This document shows positions 24,499-35,299 of a DNA stretch of 64,000 nucleotides, in pieces; positions within the stretch are counted from its first letter, which is position 1, and every line of letters begins with the position of its first letter. The notes beneath the pieces are model-generated. The model had not been told where the DNA came from. It worked only from the letters and a program-made list of their open reading frames with translations, and made no database searches. This stretch comes from Coriolopsis trogii. Lineage: Eukaryota; Basidiomycota; Agaricomycetes; Polyporales; Polyporaceae. The stretch spans positions 124,001 to 188,000 of the forward strand of contig JAHYIO010000037.1 in the NCBI GenBank assembly GCA_020543525.1. The letters are read 5' to 3'. The translations under genes and the position numbers were made by a program.

Positions 24499-25044
24499 CC
24501 CGACAGCAGTGATAGTGTGGTTCACGTATAGAAGGTCGTCGTTCAGGACGGCAGCGTTACGAGGTCGGAACGCGATACTATGGCCGTTTATAAAGCGCGA
24601 GGTAACGGCGACCGCGACCGTCGGACTCCAGCGGCGAGGCTGTAGCTGGAGATGATTCAAAGAACGACAGGTGACGCCTGGTCTGGGAAGAAAGCTGAGG
24701 AGTTATGTCGAGGAACGGTCGAATGTGCGAAAGGAGAAGAGAGTACATCTTGTGCGTGAACGAGACCGGCGGACAGGGAGTGGATGCCGTGCGAGAGCAC
24801 AGCTGTGGCTGAAACGATGTCCCGTACCGGCTCTCCCTGGACCTGCTTTGACCACTACCGCTTTTCGCAGCACGTCCTGGCGCGAAACTGCCAAGTTCAC
24901 ACAGATCCTCATCCGTTCTCATAATCACCCTATATCTATTGGTGTGCCATGCGTGGGTAACGACATACACCCACGATACAGTATGCCAGGCATCCGCAAC
25001 GTATTTACACGTCAGTGGTCTCCCACCTCCCACACGCTTGTATG
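24499..25044. other. Spacer between MFS transporter start and PUS7 stop
   Basis: Both flanking genes are on the minus strand, so this holds the transporter promoter and the PUS7 3' UTR. The open frame of the transporter's first exon extends upstream to about 24660 but codes for a non-membrane stretch, so I left it out. No other feature is visible. Confidence 0.4.
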
Positions 25045-28000
25045 TCACAATGGCGCTGCTCCTTCTTCATCCACGGGCTCGGTCGTGCGGTACTTTTGGT
25101 CCTCGGACGCCTGTGTGAGCGATGTCTGGTAATGCGAACTCGTCTCCGTCTTGGTCACTTCCCGCAGGGCCATAGTGGCATACGCGGCGGTACCGAGTTG
25201 AAGGTTGATCTGCAAAGCCAGGAACTTGCCATCCTCCGCCGAGACGGGAGGTGGAAAACCGAGGAGCTTGTCTTCATCGGACTGTGCGAGGGGCACGTCT
25301 GGGTCTGTATACTTGAGTACAGCCCAGGACAGTTCCTTAGGCAGGTGCAGGATCTTGCGGTACGATCCACCCAACGTGTAATCCCTGCCGCATGCAAGGA
25401 TGAGGTAGATGTTCACATTGAGTCAGGACAGACCTACTTTTGTTTGCGAACAAAGTTGTCCGGGTCGAGGCCATCTCTGCGTAGGAATTCCCTATACCGT
25501 TCACCGAGAGTGCCCCCAGGGAAGTCGACGTCCTTGCCAGGTAAGGGCATAATCACGTCAAATATCGAGTACTTGTCCAAATCTTCCTCAGTGAGGACCT
25601 TGACCTTTGGTGCTTCCCAAGCCTTCCTCGATCGCTTTCCGGACCTCCCGGAGTCTTTAGCTTGAGAGGACGTCAGTTAAGGCTCGTAACAGTGGTGCTG
25701 ATCCATACCAGACTCCTCATTGTCCTCGCCCCCATCGACGGCTACTTCAGCATCGTCCTCGCCCGCTTCTGGCTTCGAGGGCGAAGACTCATCGAAGACG
25801 AGGTCCCCGACCGCAGGCTTGTCAGCTCCATGTATCCGTATGCGCTCAGAGACGATGGCGTTCCATACGTAGGATTGGTATGCGTGCACGTACATGAGCC
25901 TCAGGTTGCGGGGTATCTGTACATCTCAACTCAATGGGCATTCAGAGTACCTCGGTCAGGGAAACTCACAGTTGACAAAGCTCCCATAGCGTTGCGAGTA
26001 TCGCCCTTCTGCTTCTGATAGCTCTCCAGAATACAACGTTCCGCGACAACGCGCCGAGGCATTAGCTCGAGAGCCTTCTCGAGATCCTTGTCAACAAGCC
26101 ACGCATTTCGGGCAGCGACCACGTCTGGATGCTCTCCCGGGCGATTGCGGAGAATGAGAGATACCGCTTTGTGCCAGTCGCCCTTCAATAGCGCCAACCC
26201 TATGGTGTGGGTCGGTATGCACGCAGTTCCGAAACGTTGCATGCCTGGGGAAAGTGGTGGGTAAATGTATATACAATATGGATTAGCGTACACTTTACCA
26301 TAGTAGTTAATAAACCCTTTCGTTTTGATGGTGTTCATTGCACGATCCAGCGTGTCCATCGAGTCCACCCGGACGTTCCTGTACCGCATGTTTGAACGCG
26401 TAAAGACGGGTACGAGAGGGATGGCATACCTCAACGTGATCACAAACGCGTTGCCTTTGAGCATACCCAGCTCCAAACTAGCTTTCCGGTAGTTGAAGTC
26501 GGCAACTCGTACCCCGCGTTCTCCTCGCTGCGTTAGCGCCTCCTCTAAGGTACGGCGACCATTCAGACCGTTGGCCATTTTCCACACATCCTCAACGGTC
26601 TTGTTACCACGGCGAAGTGACACGCGCTGCACAGTCACACCACGCTTGTCCTTTGTGCCTGCCACGGAAAGATCCTTGACATTGCAGTGAAGGGTCCTGG
26701 AGAGATGGGCGAGTGCATCCTGAGTATCGCGATTGGTTTTTTGCAGCGTGAAGTGGATGTACGGCGGGTAGCCGCTCCTCTCCCCTCTAGCCGCTAGGTA
26801 GAATATGAGGATACGAGTCTTTCACTGGAAGAGCATTCACGTACTTGGTTCCGCTCGTCCCCCACGTCCCCCACCGCGACCTCGCCCTCCACCTCCACCA
26901 CGCCTAGACCACTTGATGGCGATGCGGGAGCCTTCATCTGAGGCAGGCGCAGTAGTGTCGGTCTCAGTATCCAGCTTACCTCCGAATAGGTCCCGGATGA
27001 CTTGGTGGAGACCCGTACGGGTCTCCTTGGATGCGATGGGCTATTGAAGTTCCACACAGGTCAGATAGCATTCTTGGCGTTCGTCATAAGACATGAGGAC
27101 ACGGACGTCAGAGAGCACTTTACGATGGTCTTCACGCGCCCCGGGCCGTCCTCCTCGTCCTCCACCTCTCCCACCGCGACCGCCACGGCCACCGCGTCCC
27201 CTGTCTCTTCCGCGCTTTCCTTTACCGCGGATCTCTGGCTCTTCTGCTGACGCTGGCTCCAAAGCGGAGGGGCTCTCTGATACTGCACTACTGCCCTCTG
27301 CGACCTTTACTTGGCGGCCGGCCCAGCCGCTGTCACTGACGAAAGGCAAGGGAGGCTCGGGTCCTTCCAAGTAGAGGTCTCTAATGCGTCCAATTACGTC
27401 CTCAGAAAGGAAGGGCTTCAAGATCTCGGTGAAGCGAGATGGCCAAGGCTCGTCATCTTGAGGAAGCTCTTCAGCGGGCGCAGCTTCAGCCGGGGGCTCG
27501 GATGCAGATTCGGCGACTGCGGCCTGAGTCGAATCTTGCACAGGGATTGCGGGATCCGCATCTGACTTAACGTCGATACTTTGTTCTGACAAAGTCGCGG
27601 ATGCATCAACAGCCGCAGCTGGATCTGCACCCTTTTTGGAGGAACTCGGCATGCCTAAGGACTTTAGGTGGATGACCTGACTATCTAAGTCCACCTCATA
27701 CACCAAGAAGTCTGTGAACCTTTATGCACATCATTGTAAGGCAGTGTATAGGCCCTAATGAATAGTTGCGCACCGCTGCTTGATGATACCCTCAATCTTT
27801 GGAACGTCATGGCCAATATATTCGGATATCCCAACGTCAGTCTCCATGATTTGCTGCATCGCGCCATCAGGTCCATACACAGGGGGAGGTGCGTTGAGCA
27901 GTGAGTGGCTTGGGGGAAGCAGACTCTCTGGTCCCTCATCTTTCGCGTCCTGGTCCATAGACTCGTATTGTTGCTCCTCGAGTTCGGAGATGTTCACGAC

Positions 28001-28138
28001 CGTGACTTCTTGCTGTTCCGCCATGAACACGTCTCCATCCGCGTCCTCCCGGCTTGCCACCTTAGTGCGTTTTGCTGTGGGCTCATCGAATGCCAGCTCC
28101 TCGTCGTCGCGAGATCTAGTTTTGGGTGAAGAGGACAT
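25045..28138 (-). CDS. PUS7: tRNA/mRNA pseudouridine synthase, TruD family (PUS7), with RGG-box insertions
   Basis: PUS7 makes pseudouridine at position 13 of tRNAs, in 5S rRNA and U2 snRNA, and in many mRNAs. The chain of minus-strand exons starts [14 protein letters not shown] (28138) and ends at 25045. The N-terminal 100 residues are acidic. TruD motifs follow: [20 protein letters not shown] with FLVYEVD, the catalytic block [15 protein letters not shown] holding the conserved Asp, FINYYGMQRFGT, and the C-terminal [11 protein letters not shown] and [12 protein letters not shown]. Between the first two blocks sit two Arg/Gly-rich tracts: [19 protein letters not shown] (about 27135-27225) and a second one just before [17 protein letters not shown] (about 26855-26905). 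Yeast PUS7 has insertions in this domain, but I do not know of RGG boxes there. It is divergent from URA3. Confidence 0.93.
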
Positions 28139-28286
28139 GGAGGTATGTAGAAGAGATAAGATCTTCCCACTCAGATCTGTTCGAGTTGCCGAAACCTCGA
28201 GATCTACATCTTATCTTATCTCTTTCTTCTTCCTTCCAAGTAAGACCGAACTTCGTCCAAACCACCACTCTCCGCATTCTTGCATC
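28139..28286. promoter_or_regulatory. Shared PUS7 / URA3 divergent promoter with GATAAG-type motifs
   Basis: The 148 bases between the two start codons hold GATAAG at 28155-28160 and two overlapping copies of its complement CTTATC at 28210-28220. These match the core site of fungal GATA factors. Whether they are bound is not known. Confidence 0.45.
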
Positions 28287-29231
28287 ATGCCATCGGCCGC
28301 GAAGCAGACATATGCACAAAGGGCTGCGAACCACACAAATACAGCTGCGAAAGCGCTTTTGGAGACCATCGAACGCAAGCGGACAAATCTTTGTGTCAGT
28401 GTCGATGTCACAAAACAGGCCGACTTCCTCAGAATCATCGACACAGTGGGTCCGTATATCTGCCTCGTGAAGGTATCGGTTATATATCGAACACCCCAAA
28501 TACTAATGCTGATGCGTTTGTTCATAAGACCCATGTTGATGTGATAGAGGACTTCGATTTCTCCGTGATCGAACGCCTCAAAGAGTTGAGCGCGAAGCAC
28601 GACTTCCAAATTTTCGAGGACAGGAAATTCGCAGACATCGGTACTCTGCCCGACAGCATGACTCGCCCTTGTACTGACCGCAAGTACAGGCAACACGGTT
28701 GCATTGCAGTACTCCAGTGGTGTCTACAAGATTGCGAGTTGGTCTCACATCACCAACGCCCACCCTGTTCCTGGCCCGTCCATCATCTCTGGCCTATCCT
28801 CTGTCGGTCTGCAGCTCGGACGAGGGCTCCTCCTACTGGCAGAAATGAGCACGAAGGGCAGCCTGGCCACCGGCTCCTACACGGAAGAGGCCGTCCGCAT
28901 GGCTCGTGCGAACCGCGACTTCGTGATAGGGTTCATCGCACAGCAGCGCATGGACGGCGTGGGTCTGCGCGAAGGCCAGTCTGCAGGAGATGAGGACTTC
29001 CTCATCCTCACGCCAGGAGTCGGCCTGGATACGAAGGGCGACAGCATGGGGCAGCAATACCGGACCCCGCGACAGGTGATCCTGGAGTCGGGCTGCGATG
29101 TCATCATCGTCGGTCGTGGTGTCTATGGAAAAGACAACGCCGCAAATCCAGATGCTGTCAGAGAGCAAGCTGAACGGTACCGCGCTGAGGGTTGGAAAGC
29201 GTATCAGGAGAGGGTTGGCCTTTTGGAGTGA
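28287..29231 (+). CDS. URA3: Orotidine-5'-phosphate decarboxylase
   Basis: The enzyme decarboxylates OMP to UMP, the last step of pyrimidine synthesis. Three exons (28287-28472, 28529-28640, 28690-29231) join to 279 residues, normal for basidiomycete OMP decarboxylase. The first exon holds [10 protein letters not shown]. The second holds [10 protein letters not shown] and the catalytic Asp/Lys/Asp block [10 protein letters not shown]. The third holds [33 protein letters not shown] near the C-terminus, the phosphate-binding QQYRTPRQV and IIVGRGVYG. The introns are GT...AG and keep frame. It converges on DOM34 with about 130 bases between stops. Confidence 0.97.
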
Positions 29232-29359
29232 ACGTAGATCCGTTTATTGGGGATATCGAGGCAAAACTACGAAGTGCTACAGATGACATGTAAGAATAAC
29301 CTACCGCTACAGTTGTGTGTTCGTCCAATGGTCACGGCGCAATTCGTACAAGCAATAGA

Positions 29360-31066
29360 TCATGCAAGAACTTCGTTCTCCTCAGCTTTCCGTCTTTCTT
29401 CTTCCTCTTTCGCTTCTCGCTCTTCCGCTTCGACGACCTCGATATCTAGCGGGAAGGTCAAGATAGCCGCAATGCCGGTAAGCTGGTTCAGTTCTGGGGT
29501 CCGTTACGCTTTAGCTTAACAGTCGCAGACATCTCAGAAGTGGTTACTCACGTTGACCCGACTCGTGCATGCTTGAGAATATCAGGACTTCACCACCCTT
29601 CTGCTTAACGTCCTCGACAATGCCTACGAACTTCTTGCGCATCGCGGCCTCGCTTGATCTGCCACACGGGTGAGTATAATGACCGGTATCGGACGCTACA
29701 TCTTCCTACCTGAATAGTTCGTCCGAGATGAGGAGCGTCCCGATGGCTCCTCTGTCAGCGGCAAGGGCTACATGTTCCGGACCATACCATGCTCGCATCT
29801 CGTCAGAGGCCAACATCTTGAAGAATCTATCGAAGCGTCAGTAGCGCGTACAGGTACGACTTAGAGCTCGCTCTTCACCTGTCAAGCATAAGGCCTTCTC
29901 GTGCGAACTTGGTCTCCTTCATTTGACTTGCAATCTACAAGTGGAATGAGCCCACCATCGGGATTACTGTAAGCATACGCACGCACCTCTGGACTCTTCA
30001 GAGCCTCGACTAGACTATGTACATGAGGGCTATTGACATGCACCTTGATGAACTTGTTGCGCGCCGTTAACAAGGCCTTGTTAGACGTTCGGCTTGCTTC
30101 TGCCATGATGTAGTCGAAGACGGCGTCCCGCACCCAGCCGGGAGAAGCTATGACAATTGCTCGGAGTGATGGCGAGGAGTAGGGAACATGGCGTAGAAAT
30201 GAGGTATACAGACTCTGGTAGAAGCGTGTCAAGCCCTACAGTCATGGTGTCAGTCCTCGTTCAATACGAGGGTGAGGATCCACATACCTTCTCGTGCGCA
30301 GAGGACTGATTAGAAATCTTGCGGGGTACAGAGACCTCTAGTCGTTGTAGGACCACAGTCATGTGTTCTGACAAGAGGCAAAATATGGCAGTGCCTGCGG
30401 AGGAACGGTTGGTTGATTCAGATACTGGTGTTGTAATACAGGCGTACCTTCGCCGCAAACAATTGCGGCAACTTCAGCACCTCTCCCTGGCACACAGCTC
30501 TCTTCTACTCTCCCTAGTGCAACGCTATCCCATCCTCCGGCCTCTTTCTCTATGCGCACGTCCTTGTTCGCCTCAATGTCCAAGGTATGGAATGCACCAA
30601 GCTTGACGTGCTGGTTCTCCTCTGCAACTCGGCCCGTCACCTCCACAGTCGCTGTCGCGGCGGGGGCGGCGTTGGGTGCGCCTGTAGTAGTGCCCGACTC
30701 CGCTCCGGGTGCAGCGGATGGCGACCAAGTGACGCGAGTGACGAGTAGGGTGAGATGCATATGAACCCGCCTCGAATCGACTGATCCGGTCGCCGAGACG
30801 TTCTGTACGCGTCGAACTGCTGCTGCCCGGACGCGGTCGCCCTAAAGTCATGTCCATGATCTCAACCTTGGCTGGTAGAGAGAGCTCGTGCTATCAGATG
30901 CGGCGCACCTCCTGTATCAGGTTGTATAAATGCCACATGTCTTCATCGTCTTCTGGACGGACCGTAACACGGCCCTACGCGCAGGTCAGTGTTGACTCCC
31001 GGACGATTATGGGCGTAAGCGACGAACCGACCCATCCTTTTCTATGCGTTTGCCTATGAGCTTCAT
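29360..31066 (-). CDS. DOM34: Pelota / DOM34, ribosome rescue factor
   Basis: Dom34/pelota works with the GTPase Hbs1 to split stalled ribosomes in no-go and non-stop decay. Minus-strand exons join from [13 protein letters not shown] (31066) through [39 protein letters not shown], then [32 protein letters not shown], a central domain with [29 protein letters not shown] and [16 protein letters not shown], and the C-terminal [38 protein letters not shown] and [15 protein letters not shown]. This is the order of the N-terminal Sm-like, central and eRF1-like C-terminal domains. The central domain lacks the GGQ motif of eRF1, as expected for pelota. An Ala/Thr/Gly-rich insert after VTWSPSAAP in the N-terminal domain is a local peculiarity. 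It is head-to-head with the PLP1-like gene. Confidence 0.95.
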
Positions 31067-31318
31067 GGTACACAAGAGATATGATCAAGAAGGCGTCCTA
31101 TTCATCTATTGTCCGAAAGGTCTTGGTGGGAGAGACTAGTACTGTGGCTAGATAGTGGAAGCCGGGATTGCATCACTGAATAAAGCTGCCGTGCGAACAA
31201 CCTGCCAAATGCGCGTTCTGGACGCGAAGGATCCCCGCATTGCGTCCATCTCTTCTAGCGGCCACCTCTCAAGATCTCAATTCCTACCTTGGTCAACCTC
31301 GTCTCCCAATCTGTCAGC
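31067..31318. promoter_or_regulatory. Shared DOM34 / PLP1-like divergent promoter
   Basis: The 252 bases between the start codons must carry both promoters. No clear TATA box or known site stands out. Confidence 0.45.
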
Positions 31319-32269
31319 ATGTCCCAACAAGACAAAATCACCTCTCTTGTGACCCGCCTGAACGAGCCCACCGCGAGCGCGTCTGGCGGCGACATGGACG
31401 AAGACGACATATTCGCCGAGCTCGAAGCAGAGATCGAGAACGATTCGAGCGCAGCATTTCGCGAGAACGGCATGGAGAGGCTCAAGCGAGAGTGAGGTGC
31501 TCCCTCATTGCCTCCTCCATAGCTGAGTTGACGGAATGACTCACGTGCGTGCAGGATGGAATCGCTCCAGCAGATGAAGAGCGACGGGCATGGCCAATAT
31601 CGTGAGATTACAGACGAGAAGGAGGTTATGCGACTCAGCGCGTGAGTGCCTCCATATTATGATCCATTTTTGTGTAGTGCCGCGCACAAGTCTTACCCAC
31701 ATCCCATTGGAGAATCCTGGAGCCTACACTGAACTCTTGACCCAACTTATCTTAGGAAGGAACCACGATGCGTGATCCATTTCTTCCATCATAAGTTCAA
31801 GCGGTGCGAGATCATGGACAAGCATCTCCAACGTCTTGCACCAAAGTATTTTGGCACTCTCTTCTTCCGTGTCTTCGTGGAGAACGTGCCGTGGCTAGTC
31901 GAGCGACTCGGGATCAAGGTCCTTCCTTGTGTCTTGAGCTTCATTAACGGGGTCTCGAAAGACAAGTGCGTGTGCTTCAGCTTTCCGCTTGCATTTATCC
32001 CTCACACCAGGATACAGAATCATTGGATTCGAGGACCTTGGCAACTCGGACGAGTTTGAGACAGCCACATTGGAGTGGAAACTCCTCAACAGTGGTAAGG
32101 CTTTCGCAGCGAGTGCTCATCGGGTCTTGTTGACCATTGCATAGGAGCGATACAGAAGGGCGAGTCCTATGGGCCTAGTGCGGACTACGGCGCACGACCG
32201 ACTGTGCGTACAAATATCCGAGGGAGGCAGCAACAGGACGACGACTCTGACTTCGACTTGGACGAATGA
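31319..32269 (+). CDS. PLP1: Phosducin-like thioredoxin-fold protein (TXNDC9/PLP1-like)
   Basis: Proteins of this family bind the CCT chaperonin and modulate folding of tubulin and actin. Exons from 31319 to 32269 join to about 220 residues: an acidic N-terminus (MSQQDKITSLVTRLNE, DEDDIFAELEAEIEND), a helical segment (MERLKREMESLQQMKS, YREITDEKEVMRLS), and the thioredoxin-like domain CVIHFFHHKFKRCEIMDKHL, FFRVFVENVPWLVERLGIKV, LPCVLSFINGVSKD and IIGFEDLGNSDEFETATLEW. The active-site CxxC of thioredoxins is absent, as in TXNDC9. The tail is acidic (QQQDDDSDFDLDE). The first intron follows the codon start GA at about 31491. Confidence 0.93.
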
Positions 32270-32396
32270 ACTTCCGTTGTATCACGCTTCTGGGTTCCTA
32301 CGCTTTCTCTTGCTTTCGTTGCATCAAATATACTCTTCTTGAATCATGATTACAGCCAAATCCGCGAAGATGAAATCAGGTATTTGACTCTCCTCT

Positions 32397-34676
32397 CTAC
32401 TCGCTGCCGATATTCTTGTAGCGGCGAATCGCCCTCTCCCGCACCTCATGATGATCGACCAATGGGCGTGGATATCCCAGTTTGTCCGCGAGTTTCGCAG
32501 GTGGTTGATGCACCTCTGTTGCCGCCATTGGTAAGAAGACATCGAGCGCAAAGTTCTGGGGAGACTGCTTACCCTTTCCTCTAACTTTTGCTAGCTCGGG
32601 TACGAAGGCTCGGATGTATTCTCCTCCCGGGTCGGTCTAGCACCAGCACTTGGTTCAACGCCTCCGACTCCTCGATGTGATAACGCACCTTCTGGCTCTG
32701 CAAGTACGGATTGAAGATCCTGAAGTACGGGGCGGGATCCACACCGGTGCTTGCGCTCCACTGCCATCCGCCATTGTTGGAAGCGAGGTCTCCGTCAATC
32801 AGGGTCTCCATGAAATACTGTGCATACAGTCAGCATACATCGGCATATAGCATAAGTTATAACACCTGCCTTCTCGCCGAGCCTCCAATCGATCATGAGG
32901 TCCTTGACCAAGAACATAGCGGCCGTCATCCGCCCGCGGTTGTGCATCCAACCCATCTCCTTTGCCTGGCGCATCGCGGCATCCACAACAGGTACGCCCG
33001 TACGTCCGTCTTTCCATGCCTGGAGATGCTCTTCTGATGTTTCCCAGCGGACGTTGGCATACTTCTCTTGGAATGGTCGGCCCATGGACACCCGAGGGAA
33101 GAGCGCGACGATATGTGTATAAAAGTCTCGCCAAGCTACAAACAGAATCTGTTAGTGTCGACGACTTGGAGCAAGGGTCAGCAAGCATTTACCTAGTTCT
33201 TGGATCCATCGCCCCACACCTGTGTCGCGACTGGCGTCCACGTTCTTCTTGCCAGAGGCTTTGGTTGCCTCCCTAACGCATTCTCTGGCGGATATGACAC
33301 CTGCAGCGAGGTACGGGCTGCAATAGATGACGTGAGTAGCGATTTCGTGACGGTCTTTATTAAGACTAACCTCATGCGACTAGTAGAGTCTGCATCGACA
33401 CGATCTCTCTCGTCCTTGTACTTCCCCAGCCGGCTTTGTCTCGAGGAGTCCTTGACCTCTTTAGCACCATTGTCCAGAGGGTCTACTGCTCCCAAGTGCG
33501 ACGAGCGGCTCGCAGTGTACAAAAAGCGGCGCAGCATCTGGAAACAGCGTGCCCGACAATTAGTCGTGGCATTCGATAAGCAACAAGCAAGCAATCACAG
33601 ACCTCGCGGGCGGCGGCTTCGCCAGCGGGCCAGTAGGTCGACATTCGCTCGCGGTTGTCCAGGTCGAGGGTGAATCCCTCCACGTGGTCGGGGACTTCCT
33701 CACTAAAGAGCTTCCCAAAAACGGGATGAGAACGAACTGATGACGGGTTGGCCTTCGGAGACTGTGCTTGGCCAATATAATTTGAAGTGGATCGATCGAG
33801 GATAGGCTTCCACGCGCGGAGGAAAGGCGAGTATACCTACCAAATCGGTGAGCACGATGGCCATGGACACACGTATTACGAGCGACTGACCGTGTAGCCT
33901 CGGCCGTCCTTGGTTCTGACATCCCCAGGAGCGACGATGCATTTGTCATGGACGAACTGACACACGACATTGCCTCGCTTGTTCGTAATTTCGCATACGG
34001 CGATGTCTCGACGGAGTTCGTCAACTTCGTACTCGATGTTGGCAAACAAGTGCGAAGCCTTCCATTTCGCGAGCAATTCCGCCAAAAATGCTGGGATCAT
34101 TGTACGCGGTGTATGCGTCACGGTGTACAGTGGTATGTCTAGCTCTGCGAGCTCCGTCTGTGCGCAATGGGTTGAGACCACTGTATGTAGGTGGACAAGG
34201 TACAACTCACCCGTATGAGTCGCAGGTTCCGCAAAGTGAAGTCGATCCTGCGTGGGCTTCGATCATGTGCAATGTAGTCTTGGGGGCTCAACGCGTGCAA
34301 CACGATGAGCGGTACACCATCTCGTTGTGCTTGTGCAGAAGCCTGGGCCATAGCTCTGTTGTCGTGGACTGTCCATATATGCGCACGGCGTGAATCATGA
34401 GCTCTGGAACGTGGCAACAAGGCCAGAGAACGTACCCCTGAGATCCTCCATTCTCATCCAGTAGACGATGCAGTCGCCTTTCGCTGGTGGGGCTCGTTTG
34501 GCGTTACTGTGCACTGCCTCTACCAATTTGAGGACAGGAGGATGAGCATCCGCCTTTGCAGCATTTTCGGCGGTGGCGATCTTGTTGGGCAAAAACTTGA
34601 CATCCTCATGCGTCTTCTTCATGGCTGAGGGTGGTGCATCAACTACTGTGGACATGCTGCGAGGACGCTTGGTCAT
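32397..34676 (-). CDS. PHR1: Class I CPD DNA photolyase
   Basis: The enzyme repairs cyclobutane pyrimidine dimers using blue light, with FAD and an antenna cofactor. Minus-strand exons join from [13 protein letters not shown] through the N-terminal antenna domain ([46 protein letters not shown]) to the FAD domain ([101 protein letters not shown]). The end is [20 protein letters not shown], stop at 32397-32399. The NNGGWQW and [14 protein letters not shown] blocks mark class I CPD photolyases rather than cryptochromes. The frame stays open upstream of the chosen start to about 34853. Confidence 0.94.
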
Positions 34677-35299
34677 GGAAACAATACGGAGTCTGGACGT
34701 GGCTGAGACGGAGGGAGGGGGGAAACGATGGAGGCGGACGTGGCACGAACGTCCACGATGGTACATGTCGTTCGATGAGGCTTGTACGGCATGACGCAGA
34801 GGGCAGCGGACTTGCTCGACATGGGTAACGGCGTGCCACTGTGGCTGCCACATCGGACGCGATCCTGGCCCTCATCGGGAGTCATGTGACCGCGTTCCGC
34901 GACCTGACGCGTGCCCGGCGCTTCTGATGCATGCTGGCTCGCGAAGACCTGCCAGACGTCTGGTGCAGGCGCAGGGAACACGCTACAGCTAAGTATACCC
35001 CTCCGCTTCGCCGCTCACTTGATCTCTCATCGCGAGCGCACCGGGAAGGCGGCGTTTACGGATACTCGCAACTTAAGCGGTGTCCCGAGGCCGCAACCTC
35101 GTGTTCTCTGAGACTTTGGCCGTCCATCATGCAAGGTGCCGAGTGCGGTTCATCATGCTTCGTAGCAGAGCCCGTAGATATCTTGGATGTACATGCGATG
35201 CCACTTCCTCCGACAATCAATAAGAGGTTCTCCATCGCGAGGGCCGCGCCCCTCCACGAGATCCCCCCAATCTCACAAAACAAACATTCATCATGTGCA
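34677..35299. other. Photolyase upstream region and glutaminase 3' flank
   Basis: The left part continues the open frame of the photolyase and may be an alternative N-terminus or its leader. The rest has no recognisable gene; an open frame on the minus strand here is the read-through of the glutaminase past a likely splice donor. Confidence 0.4.

Noticed and set aside
27780..28544. 254-residue open frame on the plus strand running into URA3
   Set aside because: Only the part from the ATG at 28287 belongs to URA3. The upstream part is antisense to the first exon of PUS7.
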